Source: Phymatolithon calcareum (Eukaryota > Rhodophyta > Florideophyceae > Hapalidiales). Taken from it: DNA of 64,000 nt. Made by a program: the position numbers and the translations under genes. The stretch lies in assembly GCA_977006965.1 (NCBI GenBank), contig OZ345353.1, positions 1,612,001 through 1,676,000 of the forward strand. Direction: 5' to 3'. This document shows, in pieces, positions 1 through 10,839 of this stretch (position 1 is the first letter of the stretch; every line of letters begins with the position of its first letter). The notes under the pieces are model-generated. The model saw only the letters and a list, made by a program, of their open reading frames with translations. It ran no database searches and was not told the origin of the DNA.

Positions 1-446
1 GCTGAAAACCAGCGATGCTCAGCGACTTCGTGCGCTTCCAGTAGAGCTTTGACTTTGCCCAGAAATTCGAAAGCGTCCTTGATTGAATCTTTCTGCTCAA
101 CTCTAAATGAGGGCAGACTTGGTATCATATGAGACGAGGGCCGATTTATAGGATTTGATGACATCACAGGTCTTGAGTTCGCATCCGAGCCCAGAAGTCT
201 TTGCGTAAACTCCTGTCTCTGCTTTGCCTTCTCCAGTTTTGCCACAATCTCATCACGTTCCTTGGATATCTCATTGAGCTTGCGAGTGTACGCCCCTTTA
301 GCTCCAGCCTCGAGCTCGTTGTACACAACGCTATTGGTATGTTCAAAAATTTCCTCCTCTGCTTGAAGGTAGTTTGCTGTCAGACGATTTACATCAGCGG
401 TTTGCCTTTCCATTAGCCGCTTCAGTGCATCAGTTTGATCCGACAT
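1..446 (-). CDS. N-terminal part of an LTR-retrotransposon gag protein (runs off the left edge)
   Basis: An open frame starts with ATG at 446 and stays open to base 1, so at least 148 residues are present and the end lies outside the window. The first ~85 residues are rich in Glu, Lys and Leu and look like a coiled coil. A Ser/Pro linker follows, then a stretch beginning LPSFRVEQ and ending in EHRWFS. That pattern (Pro-Phe start, then a helix with a Glu-x-x-W/F contact) is usual at the start of the capsid-like domain of Ty3/gypsy-type gag proteins. A TATA-like box on the same strand lies about 145 bp upstream, as expected for an LTR promoter. The structural role in particle assembly is inferred from the family; no zinc knuckle or pol domain is in view. 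Confidence 0.55.
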   Translation of the reverse strand, partial: MSDQTDALKRLMERQTADVNRLTANYLQAEEEIFEHTNSVVYNELEAGAKGAYTRKLNEISKERDEIVAKLEKAKQRQEFTQRLLGSDANSRPVMSSNPINRPSSHMIPSLPSFRVEQKDSIKDAFEFLGKVKALLEAHEVAEHRWFS

Positions 447-588
447 TGCTCTGGGGCCGGAAATCCAAAGGATCCCGTGAACTCCCCAGCGTAGCGATTG
501 TAAAAAATGCTGCAAAGAAGGGGATATAACACCGTAAAGATACACTCAGATACTTGGCTACCATTTTATCTTGGTCCGACCTAGTGTC

Positions 589-600
589 GGCTTTTATACC
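589..600 (-). promoter_or_regulatory. TATA-like box of a presumed LTR promoter
   Basis: On the minus strand the sequence reads GGTATAAAAGCC, about 145 bp upstream of the gag start at 446. A small GTCGG/CCGAC inverted repeat follows it. LTR ends could not be fixed, so the surrounding 540-900 region is only a presumed LTR. Confidence 0.35.
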
Positions 601-1918
601 CACTTGCTACACCCTGAGCGTTCAGGATTCGTGCAAGGATGGTACACGTAATTACTAAATTGGGGAACATGAATAGTTCCGTATCATCCCCATATGGTTC
701 CACGACGCATAACAGCAGTATTAGGAGACCACGACAAACTTCAACAATAGACACGAAACAGAAAGACTCCATCGTTGTCAGAGAACACCACGCAAAATAC
801 ATGCTGCTGCTCGGCAGCATCATAAGCACCCAACTTGGTCTGCTTGCTTGTGTGATTTCACAACAAGTAGCGCGCACAATAATTTTTACTGTCCCATAGA
901 TTGCTTTGACAATCGGATGAGTAGTAGTTTTGGATAAAGTGAGTTATGATAGTAAGCTTGGCTAGGGGTGAGTAGTAGATTTGGCTAGAGATGGCCATGT
1001 AGTGAATTTCCTCGATTGGGAGTTATTTAATTTTGCAAGCGAAAGATACTAACGATCATGCTTGTCAAAAGCATCATGCTCATGAAAGTTTTGAACATTT
1101 AGTGAAACATTTTCTATCAGAAGAAGCGCCAGAATATATAGTGTGGCACTGTCACGACTATTTCATGATGACCACAAGAGGATTGTCGTCTTGAATTTCC
1201 CAACTATGCAGTTATTTTGAACAGCACAGGTAATCATGATGATATCTTCAGTCCTCCTTTTCCGTTTCTTGGGAGTTAAGTGGGTTCTAACACCGCTCCT
1301 GAATGCAAAGGTACGTTCTGTAGCAACTAAACGATGACGAGTAATGCGCGTGGAAAATGTGCTATAGATGAGTTGCTCTGGCAGCACTTGACAATACCTT
1401 CGCTGCTTCATGTGCTGCTGGCCCTCTGGATGGGAACCAGAGAATAAAAGCCATTTAAAAATGACGCAAAGTGCAAGAAGAGTTTGATGACCCCTATGAA
1501 CTAAAGTCGCACTTGTTGAAGATGCAGCATTATCGCACTTCTTCCATTCGCTGAGTGCTGTATCTCTCATCCGTTCTCCGGCTGGCGACTTCAGTTCCCC
1601 TGCCAACTGGATATGGACTCATCGACGCAAAGAGGTCCGACAGAGGCAAAGTGCGATTTCTGTGGTCAGATATAGCATCAACAGAATCTTGACGGAGCGA
1701 CCAACAGTGTTGCGCAGACTATATATTTCACTTGGTTGCGCACTGAATGAAAATCACTGGAGGTATTCGGCGGACAGAATCCCAGTCTTTGAAGAAGAAG
1801 GAGCCCGGAGATAGTTCTTTGGCCTTGTTGTCTTCCAAAAAAAATTCTTGGCGCTGAGCTCAACCCTTGCCATGAAGACTAGAATTTCGAAAATCTCAAT
1901 CAGCTCTATCACTGTAGT

Positions 1919-2194
1919 AAGGAGGGCACTCGACGAAATACTTGCCAGGTACCAGGCGGCCAAGGCCACTCTCGAAACCTGAAACCCGCGACTCAAGACA
2001 GTGGATTATTTTTCCCCCTCGAGGCTCTAAGCCAGAGGTAGGTTTTGATATTTCCGCCAGATCGTGTCGAAATCGACCACGCCAACATGCAAGAACGATA
2101 GACCCTGTTTGTGGCCCAATGGCCTTCGCAAAGTTGGCCCAAGCGTCTGCAGATGCGTTGGTAACTTTTAAATAAAAAACTTACACTTCTTCTT
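1919..2194 (+). mobile_element. Short non-LTR retroposon with (CTT)n tail and 15-bp target duplication
   Basis: The 15-bp sequence CTCTATCACTGTAGT occurs at 1904-1918 and again at 2195-2209, and exactly brackets this 276-bp insert. The insert ends in a CTT-repeat tail. Removing it rejoins the flanking older repeat, which matches its second copy at 2455-3440. Related 3' ends occur at about 10250-10303 and 23195-23383 (plus) and at 31766-31860, 33075-33260 and 55306-55400 (minus). All share the GCGTCTGCAGATGCGTTGG block and most share a CTT-rich tail. Whether this is a SINE or a 5'-truncated LINE end is not settled. Confidence 0.72.
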
Positions 2195-2428
2195 CTCTAT
2201 CACTGTAGTCTCTATTTGTCCAATTATTCTCAGCTTAGCGGACGCCCAAGCAGCAAAATTTTCGAATGTGAAGGTGGGGAAACAGCTTCATGACGCAATT
2301 GTACTTCGTGTGGAGTCCAATACCATCACTTTCGGATAAGACACCTCCGGTTAAAGTGCAAAGTTTCCAGAACTGAGAGGAAAATCAAACCCCAATCAGT
2401 CCTAGTAGTGACTATGCGACGGGAATTT

Positions 2429-2462
2429 CCCTCAATTGAGGGGCACGTTTCTCTCAATTGAG
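2429..2462. repeat. Two adjacent CTCAATTGAG palindromes
   Basis: CCCTCAATTGAGGG lies at 2429-2442 and CTCAATTGAG at 2453-2462. The same 14-bp palindrome recurs at 4350-4363 and 5161-5174. Confidence 0.6.
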
Positions 2463-3113
2463 GGAATGAGAATCAATTATTTTTGCCAACGAAAGCTAAT
2501 CATTAATGGGCTCATCAAAGGCATCAAGCTCATGGATGTGTTCAGCATGCTTAGCAAAACATTTTCTACCTGCTGACGTGCCACATATGTTGATTCCGGC
2601 GCCAGCAAGTCTACTACATGATGAGAACACGAGGGTTAATTCCTTGACTTGTCAGACTCTGCAGTTGTTTTGAACAGCTAAAGTAGTCATCATGCCACCT
2701 CTGGCTTACTTTTCCATTTTCGGAGGAGTTACGAGGGTTTCAACACCGCCCTTGGAGCAAATATACCTTTTGGAGTACTGAACATCGATGATTATTGCGC
2801 GAGGCAGAGTGAATCCCGGAGGACAAGGCGCCTTGTAAAAGATTATAGAGTCACAAGACGGCGCAGTACAATTGTACTATGGGCAGTTTCACCTTCCAAA
2901 ACGTTTTGCTTCTCGCCCTCTGTCGTGGTACCCAGATTAAGATACAGCATTATCTCACTTTTTCCTTAGTCTGAATTCTGTAACTCGAAACCTTTCTCCG
3001 GTATACGGTAGATGGCGATGTCCTGAAGGAGGCCATTTTTAATCCAATGGCCTCCGTTTCCATACCAAGAGATATGAACTTGGCAAAGCAAAACCAGGTC
3101 TAACAGAGACACA

Positions 3114-3154
3114 TTGGGTTTTTGTGATCATTTTAATGATCACAAAAAACCCAA
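3114..3154. repeat. Perfect-stem hairpin
   Basis: The arms 3114-3132 and 3135-3154 are reverse complements except for one extra base in the A/T run, with a 2-nt loop. No gene is attached to it. It may be a fold-back remnant. Confidence 0.6.
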
Positions 3155-3549
3155 AGTAGCATCGATAAAATCCTGAACGAGCGCCCACCGGTACTGTACG
3201 GAAGGCATAGTGCCATGTTCACTTGATTGCACGGTGAATGTGACGCACCGGAGGTACTCGGAGAACCTGGCCCTGGTCATCTCACTGTTAGAAAATGAAG
3301 GAGTGAAGATATACTTGTTCCCCATAGAAAACTTCCAAAAATCTCTTTGCGCCGAACTCATGAGGACGAGTATTCCAAAACTCTTAGCCTCCGTTCTTCC
3401 TATTCGTTTCAGCTTAGCGGATACCTAAGCAACAATTGTTCGCAGCTGCACTCGGCGAAACATCATCATTAAGGAATCCTACGATGTGTGGAACCCGATG
3501 CCACCGTTCTCGAATATAACATCTCTATTTATAGTGCGAACTTTCCAGA

Positions 3550-5175
3550 ACTGTCGCGGAATCCTTCCCCCAATTTGACATAGAACTTGTCCCGCGAACT
3601 ATGGCACTCCATGAGCAAATATACTCTGCTCACGGTCTGGCGCAATGACATCAAGCTCCTCTTGCAATTATTGTTCCCAAGAATCATGCACGGTGTAGGC
3701 GAGGGAACCCGCAATAGGGCGTTCAGAGCTCCTATTCATTGTATAGTAGGTTTGTGTTGCCTTCTGTCGAGAGCGTGTTTGATGCTGAACGCAAAAACTC
3801 GGCATTTGCCGAAGAAGATGTTCGCCTGCGAGTACTGTAAGCCGGCGTTCGAGGTACAGAATTTTGCCTGGTGGGACTCGATACAAGCATTCGAGAGGAA
3901 CAAGTGCCTTTGTCAGCCTTCCCTGCCTTGACGTTAACAATCTTGATAGTCTTAATCTTAGTCTTTTCGATTGGTTTCTGAACAAGGACCCATGTCATGC
4001 GAAGTGACTTGCTCGAGCGACCCTTGATTTCATCAACTTGCACCTCTTGAACCGTGCCGTTCACCTTTTTTGAACTACAAAATGCTCTGCAGAGTTCGCA
4101 GCACTGTGCAGGACTTGGCACTGATGTTTCTTTCGTGTGTACGGCCGCACCGACCACCCGGCGCGGGTCTTTTTCTCGAGGCATGGCAGATATATTTTTT
4201 CTGAGAGACCAGCAGATTTTCATTCCTACCGGCGAATGACGTAGTAAAATGGGTACTCTCCACCAAGAACAAAAGGTCGCCTTTCCGAATATGGCGCTCA
4301 AAATCTGTTCCGCATTCTTTTTACAAACTTTTTCGAGCTTTTAAATCCACCCTCAATTGAGGGTGTTCGTCACTTAGACACTGGAACTAGGCTTTCATAC
4401 CATGGCTCCCCATAAGCCACCGTTTTCGGCTCGCGGTCAGGGTAGATGACATCAAGATCCTCTTACGATGCTTGGTCCCAAGAACCGTTCAACACGTAGG
4501 CGAGAGAGCCCGGAACAGGGCGCTTAGCGCTACTGAAGGTTTTATCGAATCTTTTGTGTCCTTCTGAGGAGCTTCTCATTGCGACTATAAACGATAAACT
4601 GGCGCTTCGCGTTGAAGACGTGCGAGGATGAGTACTGTAAGCAGTCTTGGGAGAGCCCCGCGCTTTGCCGGTGTTGGCTGGGTTCAAGCTCGTGAGCTTC
4701 TTCAAAGCCATCCTCAGTGTCCCCCTGCCTTGACCTTGAACATGTTCATTGTCTTAAACTTAGTCTTCTTCAGAGGATGCCAAACTATGACACATTTTAC
4801 GCGAAGTGATATGCTCGCGCGACCATTGAGTTTTCCTCGAGTACCTCCTGAACCATACCATTCACACTTTTTCAATTGGAAAGACTCCACATTGTCTGGA
4901 GCACTCTACGAGACCGGTCTCCGATGCTGTCTTTGTATCTACTGATGTTCCGACCACGCGGGGCAGGACTTTTTCTCGTGGCATGGCAGGCCTGGTACTT
5001 CTGGATGACCACTATATTTTCGTTGCTACCGCCGAATGAAGCCATTTTAACGTAGTTGTTGCGGTACTCCTCACGCAATATACAAGTCCGACTTTCCAAT
5101 AATGGCGCGAATGATCCGTTCAGCGTTCTTTTTACTAACCTTTTCGAGCTTTTAAGTCGCCCCTCAATTGAGGGG
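3550..5175. repeat. Tandem pair of diverged ~800-bp units
   Basis: Blocks near 3647, 3830, 3905, 4000-4140 and 4330 recur about 800 bp later (4448, 4630, 4715, 4790-4930, 5143) in the same order and strand. On the minus strand both units encode related broken peptides; for example a PREK...RVVG block occurs in each. Each unit ends near a CCCTCAATTGAGGG palindrome (4350 and 5161). No known domain was recognised; it is probably a decayed transposon gene. Confidence 0.5.
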
Positions 5176-5179
5176 GTTC

Positions 5180-7100
5180 GGCACATAGATACTAGAATGT
5201 TGACATCGCTTATTGTTTTCCGAGCTCTTCTAAACAGTTTGTTTCGTTTTTGCCATCTCTCGAATATCAGGTGCCCAGAACGTGTTTCGAGCTCCTTCCA
5301 GGCGCTCCCATGTTCATGGAGAGCGCGCTCGCCCCAAACCTGCATGTTGACGAAAGCGAGAGGTCTATGCTTTAAGACTTTTCGTGAACTCAGACGAAGG
5401 TCATTGCACAGTATGAGTGCAAGACATTTCATGTGTTCGATTACAGCAATGCGACTGAAGATGTAAGCGAGAGCGCGTTGCACATCAATGCGTTCCGAAA
5501 CTACAGAAGGAAGAGTCTGCAACGGTTATACATGGAAAACTTGAGGATTAAAAGCTTTTCTTGGTATTTGCCAGTAAAAAAGTATTCGATACTCTCTGCT
5601 TTGTGTTTAAAGCGTTTTCGAGTTATAGTATCTAAAATGGACGTTCCGAGCCTCGGCCGATGTCATCTAAACTACTGGAAGTTCCGTCCGTGGGAAACCG
5701 TACCGGTACGCGTGCGACATTTCCCATTACAACTACGAACGGCAATCGTCCACTAGCCCGGTCAAGGTGGGCTTGAACAACAGAGGCAGTACACTGGAAA
5801 TCTGAGACATGGTGCGTTGGAGAGCCGACCTTTGGCGACAACCGAGAGAGAGAATCGAACGGAGATGGAGCGTTGGTAACTGTCGTTGTTCGCGCCACCC
5901 AAAAGTCCTCATTTACTTTTCGTTTTGGATGCACGAACACTGCAGGAAGTTTCTAGAGCAGAGTCGCCTTAAACGGTTCCGCATGTTTTTTATGGGCTGT
6001 ACATAGAAAAAAGCAAAAGAAATGATGGTAGACACGAACTCCATATCAGCACAAATGGTTCTAATTGGTGTCCAGAATCCATTATGAGGACTGCTAAGTC
6101 AGAGCTGTTTCAGATGCTTGAGTTCCATTCCAATTTGTGTTCAAGATGAGCAGTGGGAAACTGTACGCACGGCTCAGCGCTATTATTTTCACCGGCTGAT
6201 ATTTTTTTCTGCTCCTATCGTTTCTGAGGATGTGCCCGAATGGAAACAATGAGAAAATGACTGCATTTTCAATTTCGAGCGTACAGTGCGCCGGTGGCGG
6301 CTGTAAATGGTGGTACGAGGAAGAGGAGATGTCTTCTTTCGTATCCCTGCACCGTTACGTGTCGTATAAATAATGTAAGCAATTTAGAGATTGGCCATTC
6401 ACCGACTCCTTCGACGCCACGAGTCGTGAGCAAATCGGACACGCACTTCCCAAATGGTCATAATTTATTCCCATGAAAATTCAGATAAAATGGAAATTCA
6501 ACTGTATTGAAGCTGTACAGAAGAAGAGGATAGACGAGGAACAAGTAGTTGAATAACATCAACGACGTTAACGGTAGTAAAATGTATCAATGAACTGCAC
6601 TCTTTTTTGAGTGTAAGGAGAGTTTTCGACATTCGGGTGTTACGAAAATGAAAGCCATGGTACTGTACAGTACAGTACTGAGCATTAGAGGGACACTCTC
6701 TCCCCCACTGGAGACCGCTGGGGGTACATGCACAAGTGTGTTGAAAGTCTGAGAAATCAGGTTTATGTCGCTCTCGCTCCATTTGTTGTCTGTACCACCT
6801 TTCTCAAACAAAGCGCCATCCCACACGATCATGGATGTTTGTCGTTGCTTTTTGACGAGACGGATCGCTCGTTCTCTCCTCGAGACGTACAGTGTTCGGC
6901 CACAAGATGCGATGCTTTGACATTCCGCCCGCTATAAGAGTCTTTATTAAATTGTGCTTGATGTTGCACGTTTAAATTTATGCCACTCTCGACTGGTTCT
7001 TCGACAATGTCGGGGAGCCCCATCCGTATGCTTGATACATTGCCACAATATGACGAAAAATTGGCTCGCGCTTGGTCTCCAAAACTCGCAAGCTCGTGGG
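5180..7100. other. No supported gene
   Basis: Only short overlapping frames on both strands are present, none with a recognisable domain. A run of overlapping TACTGTA/TACAGTA words lies at 6661-6680. Confidence 0.5.
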
Positions 7101-7105
7101 GGCCC

Positions 7106-7165
7106 ACAATCGAATAGAGTATCTCACAATAGAATCATCATCATCATAATACTCTATTCGATTGT
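7106..7165. repeat. 17-bp inverted repeat with ATC-repeat loop
   Basis: The arm at 7106-7122 (ACAATCGAATAGAGTAT) is the exact reverse complement of 7149-7165. The loop contains an ATC microsatellite. Possible fold-back element; no function seen. Confidence 0.6.
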
Positions 7166-7977
7166 TGACGATGTCGCAATTGCAAAAATACTGGCGTCAT
7201 GCAAAGCGAGCGCGCGCGTCGCTAAAGAATGGAGAGCAGGAGCACTTGACACTATTCCACTTAAACTCGAGATCCTGTTGACACTCGACAGTCTGACGGT
7301 CACGCCTAGAATTTGAACACAGAGAAAAACAACATGCAAAACCCCCCCTCTACTATAACGTCGGAAGTGTCAACCAGATCACGCTTCGTACTCTTTTCAC
7401 GTGAGAGAGCCGTCCATCATCCATATCAACTCAAAAAGTCCACCGGTGCATCAGAGGATCGTGGCCAATGATCAAACTTCGCTGGCTTGTTCTTTAATTA
7501 AATATCACGTTTGCAGACTGTACTCTGCTAAATCTTAGGCGTATGCGAATACTTCAGGAGAATAATTAGAATTCTGGCTCACAACATATAGGAAATCCTT
7601 ATTTTAAATTAGTTAAGCGAAATCCAACGTCCAGCAAAGCTAGATTCTATTCCATACGGCCTAAGTGTTTCCGTGGTTGGGAAGGTCATATTGAGTCTTT
7701 ACAGTCTAACTTTCTTTCTTGATTAGAAGCTTTTTGGAGCTAGTACTGTATTTGAATTACACGTACCGTAGCGGTGAGAGAACCAAAGAGAAATTAGCGG
7801 CGGGCACGTGTTTTCATGAAATAACCGATTGAAATAGTGGTCATTCATACGCGAAAACAAGAAACTCGAATCTGCGAACGGCTTGGTTGAAGATTTCACC
7901 AGTCGTTGAATTGTTAGACCCCACGAGTCGTCAAGCAAAACGACATTTATAGATTATCACCCGAAACTGGAGGGACC

Positions 7978-8080
7978 GCTATGATCAAAAATCACGAGGG
8001 ACGTCCCCAAGGGATTGATTTTGGTCCCGAGGCGCTCGAAATCATTCCCGCGGGACTACCGAGTGGTTTTTGATCATAGC
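7978..8080. repeat. 18-bp inverted repeat just upstream of the recombinase remnant
   Basis: GCTATGATCAAAAATCAC at 7978-7995 pairs with 8063-8080 at 17 of 18 positions around a 67-nt loop. It directly precedes the tyrosine-recombinase remnant and could be an end of that element, but this is not demonstrated. Confidence 0.5.
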
Positions 8081-8097
8081 TGTCACGACAATGGAGG

Positions 8098-8920
8098 GTG
8101 ATAACCGGCTTATCAACCCTGTTTTGGGGGGAACTAAAATATTGGATTTTCTTCCCTCTCCTAGATGGTCTCATGAATGTGTATCAGGATATATCGCTCT
8201 ACTTGAAACTAAGGGAAGAAGCACTGACTAGACCATCCACAAGCCGCATAGTGCCACCTACCACACGGTTTTTCCTCCGGATCAATAAGAAGGCGAAGAA
8301 TGTATCTACGTTTTTTCGGCGGACTCCAATGGGTAAACATCAATTTCAGGATCTCGTGAAGAACATGTGCATCGCAGAAGGTGTAACTGGTATCGGAAAA
8401 AATTCGCACGTCACGATGTATGGACTTCGCGCGACCATGGTATCGTTCTTGATGGCGGCCGGCCATTCTGTAGGCAGCGTAATGCTTAGAACTGGGCACC
8501 GTGATCCCAAATAGTCTCGTCAGCTATGCAAATTTGCAGGGCTGGCTGGGCAAGCGCCAGCTGTTTGACATGTTCCCGGATTCCGATGCCACTGAAAGGC
8601 TACACGGACCACAGCGCGAGGCTATCTTTGTTGCTAAAAATGGTTCTGACTCAAACCAAAAATCAGTGCCTCCGCCCGGACCAATTCCCGCAACCGTTTC
8701 GTTTACCGGAAGAGGCAAAGATCAAATTGAGGAGATCGAGAATCATGCGCTTGCGCCCGCTGTGAACAAAGAGAATGACAGAAGCCCAGTCCTCAATGTC
8801 AACAACGAAGGTAAATTGATGCAATCATTAAAGAAAAAACCAAAGCTATCTTCTAATACAGGAAGGGAGGACACTGCGCCATCTTTTCCAGACTTTCATG
8901 GTCTGGAATCCGGCTCTTGA
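8098..8920 (+). pseudogene. Crypton/DUF3504-type tyrosine recombinase, frameshifted and 5'-truncated
   Basis: The frame carries a block PMGKHQFQDLVKNMC, then HVTMYGLRAT (the H-x-x-R region), then RTGHRDP (the G-H motif). This is the catalytic order of tyrosine recombinases of the Crypton/DUF3504 type, which cut and rejoin DNA during transposition. The frame stops at 8514, but the frame starting before 8501 carries on with NSLVSYANL, which would supply the catalytic Tyr. One extra A in the AAA run near 8510 accounts for the break. A stop codon just upstream of 8098 and the lack of an ATG show that the 5' part is missing or decayed. The C-terminal ~110 residues are Lys/Ser-rich and unassigned. 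Confident as a tyrosine recombinase remnant; the exact superfamily is less certain. Confidence 0.65.
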
Positions 8921-9550
8921 GCGACCCGGTCTCTCTCTGGGACTTTGAAAGGGGTTGAAAACATTCAGGGTCACCATTCGACTATTTCCGTTTCAAACAT
9001 TCACCATCACCATTACCACTAAGCTTTTTGCGCGGTATTGCCATTGTGAATTATTGACTTTCAAGAAGTTGCTTCTAACCTAGGGACCAATCTTCAGCTT
9101 AATATTCAGGTTGGAATAACTCTTCAGCTTAAAAATCATTTTAACCTGAATATCTTCATCCTACAAACGATTTTGAGGACGCTTGTGCACTTCATCCACG
9201 CACGAAAAGCCTTCCTTCCTCGACTTGTGCCTAGAATGCAAAGGAAAATGACCGGAAGAAGGTCAAAGGCCTGGCCATGAGAGGACCTTTCGAGGCCCAT
9301 GTCATTCCAGCGGGAGACATATTTAATCCCTCCGGGATGACAAGGGATATGTCTCCCGCGGGAATGATATTTTGGGACTATATCTTCCGCTGGAATAGTA
9401 TTTAGGGCCGCACCAGATTCCACCGAGTGCAAATCGGGGCATGATCGGTCCACTTGGCACTGAAAACCGGGTACATGCAACTTGCATGGATTGCCAAGTG
9501 CTATGTAACCTGATGCTTCTGCGCGTTCAAATCTAAACCCGTGAAATAGA
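8921..9550. other. No supported gene
   Basis: Short frames only, downstream of the recombinase remnant and upstream of a SINE. Confidence 0.4.
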
Positions 9551-9564
9551 TACCGCACTCGGTA

Positions 9565-10012
9565 TGCACCTGTGGTACAGTGGGTACTGCCTCAGGGGGG
9601 TGCGCAATTTGCGACCAAGAGAACGTCCTGGGTTCGAATCCCAGGTGTGCCTGTTTGCGGCGAAAATTCTGATTCTTTCTCCTAATTTCGCGCCACGGGG
9701 AGTTTCGGGAGTGGGTTTTCCGCATTGCACAAGTGGTCCAAACTAATTACAGTGCATTACTGAAGAAGAGCAGATGGGGAGCTGTAAAGAACAAAGAGTC
9801 TAACATTCTTGTCGTCCACGTGGACTCGCGTAACGTGGAACCACCGCAGTCGCTTCGGGTGGAATCGTCTGAGGACGAGCGGCAGGCAGAGAAGAAGGGT
9901 GTGTTCAATTAGCTAGAAGGTTAAGCGCCCTGCCGTATTCTAAGTAGAGGTAATAATAGGACCATGTCTTGCTAGCCTCTTAGGGGAATAAAGCATTCAT
10001 TCAAGATTCAAG
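9565..10012 (+). mobile_element. tRNA-derived SINE, 448 bp, with 14-bp target duplication
   Basis: TACCGCACTCGGTA occurs at 9551-9564 and again at 10013-10026, framing the element. The head holds a pol III A box (TGGTACAGTGGG, about 9572) and a perfect B box (GGTTCGAATCC, about 9631), followed by the matching 3' half of a T stem. An unrelated body and a tail of ATTCA/TTCAAG-type repeats follow. The acceptor-stem halves do not pair, so this is not a working tRNA gene. The head resembles that of the SINEs at 24020-24307 and 39204-39497 (shared CACCTGTGGTA-AGTGG and CTGCCTC), while the bodies differ. Confidence 0.8.
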
Positions 10013-10248
10013 TACCGCACTCGGTAACATGAAATTTCTATTTTCGGGTCGCAGAGTCCGAGCAATATCCAAGGACCTACCTGCTACGATTCCATTGCGT
10101 GGAAATCGATAGGGGTTACACTCTTCAAAGTCTGGCCCTCTACAATGCTTCATTAATACTTCCAATGAAGCAAGTACATTCATGAATTGACTAACAACTG
10201 AGCAATACGAGTTTTTGTCGCAACGCAGAGTTCCTCTCTTCGTCAGTT

Positions 10249-10303
10249 GCAGAGTCAGCAGATGCGTTGGTAACGCTATAATGAAATTCTTCTTCTTCTT
10301 CGT
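10249..10303 (+). mobile_element. 5'-truncated (CTT)n retroposon fragment
   Basis: It carries the CAGATGCGTTGGTAAC block and a CTTCTTCTTCTTC tail of the family at 1919-2194. CGTCAGTT at 10241-10248 and 10304-10311 may be its short target duplication. Confidence 0.5.
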
Positions 10304-10398
10304 CGTCAGTTTCAAATACTTTCCATTAATAAATTGTGAACAGTACATTTCTATTTCAGGAAGTAATTTTTTTTCCCGAAATAGAACTTTGAACAATT

Positions 10399-10470
10399 GT
10401 TCATAATTAAATTATGAGTAAATTCGCTAAATGGCCACCGAAAGTGGTCAAAGTACGCTAACCATCCACA
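10399..10470. repeat. Left arm of a ~70-bp inverted repeat pair
   Basis: It matches the reverse complement of 12984-13052 at roughly 85% by eye, including the AGTGGTCAAAGTACGCTAA block. The arms enclose 2.5 kb that includes a solo LTR. They could be ends of a DNA element or two inverted copies of one repeat. Confidence 0.55.
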
Positions 10471-10839
10471 GACTTAGGTCATAATTAATTTCAATTCCCG
10501 TTTATTTCAATATTGAATAGGAATAGTCTTTTGCAGAACCAAAAATAACTTCTTATTTCAGCACACTACGTTGCCTATGTTAGCATCCGATCCAAATTAC
10601 AGAGCGATTTATAAATAATTGCAATTCGAGTTAATTGTACAATAGACTCGTGATTGAAATTTGCGAGGTACGGTGAGCATCAAATTGCAATGTGTATTTC
10701 TCACCAAGATTCAATTGCGATACGTATTGCGCTATGTTTTGCTCTATTTATATGCTGAATCAGAAAAAAGCTACGCTTTCTTACGCATTCGATGCATTTG
10801 AATACGTACCCCTTTTCTACGTTCAACATACATCTATGT

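Larger units (their letters stand above)
1010..3440. repeat. Two divergent copies of an old ~0.9-1 kb repeat
   Basis: Bases 1010-1920 and 2455-3440 align by eye in the same order. Shared blocks include the region around 1030-1100 with 2470-2560, the CAACACCGC block (1290 with 2740), and 1690-1860 with 3175-3360. Reading frames are broken in both. The first copy is enlarged by the 276-bp retroposon at 1919-2194. No product could be recognised; it is probably a decayed transposon. Confidence 0.5.

Noticed and set aside
9565-9660. Functional tRNA gene
   Set aside because: A and B boxes are present but the acceptor halves do not pair, the box spacing is too long, and the sequence is the head of an element bounded by 14-bp duplications.
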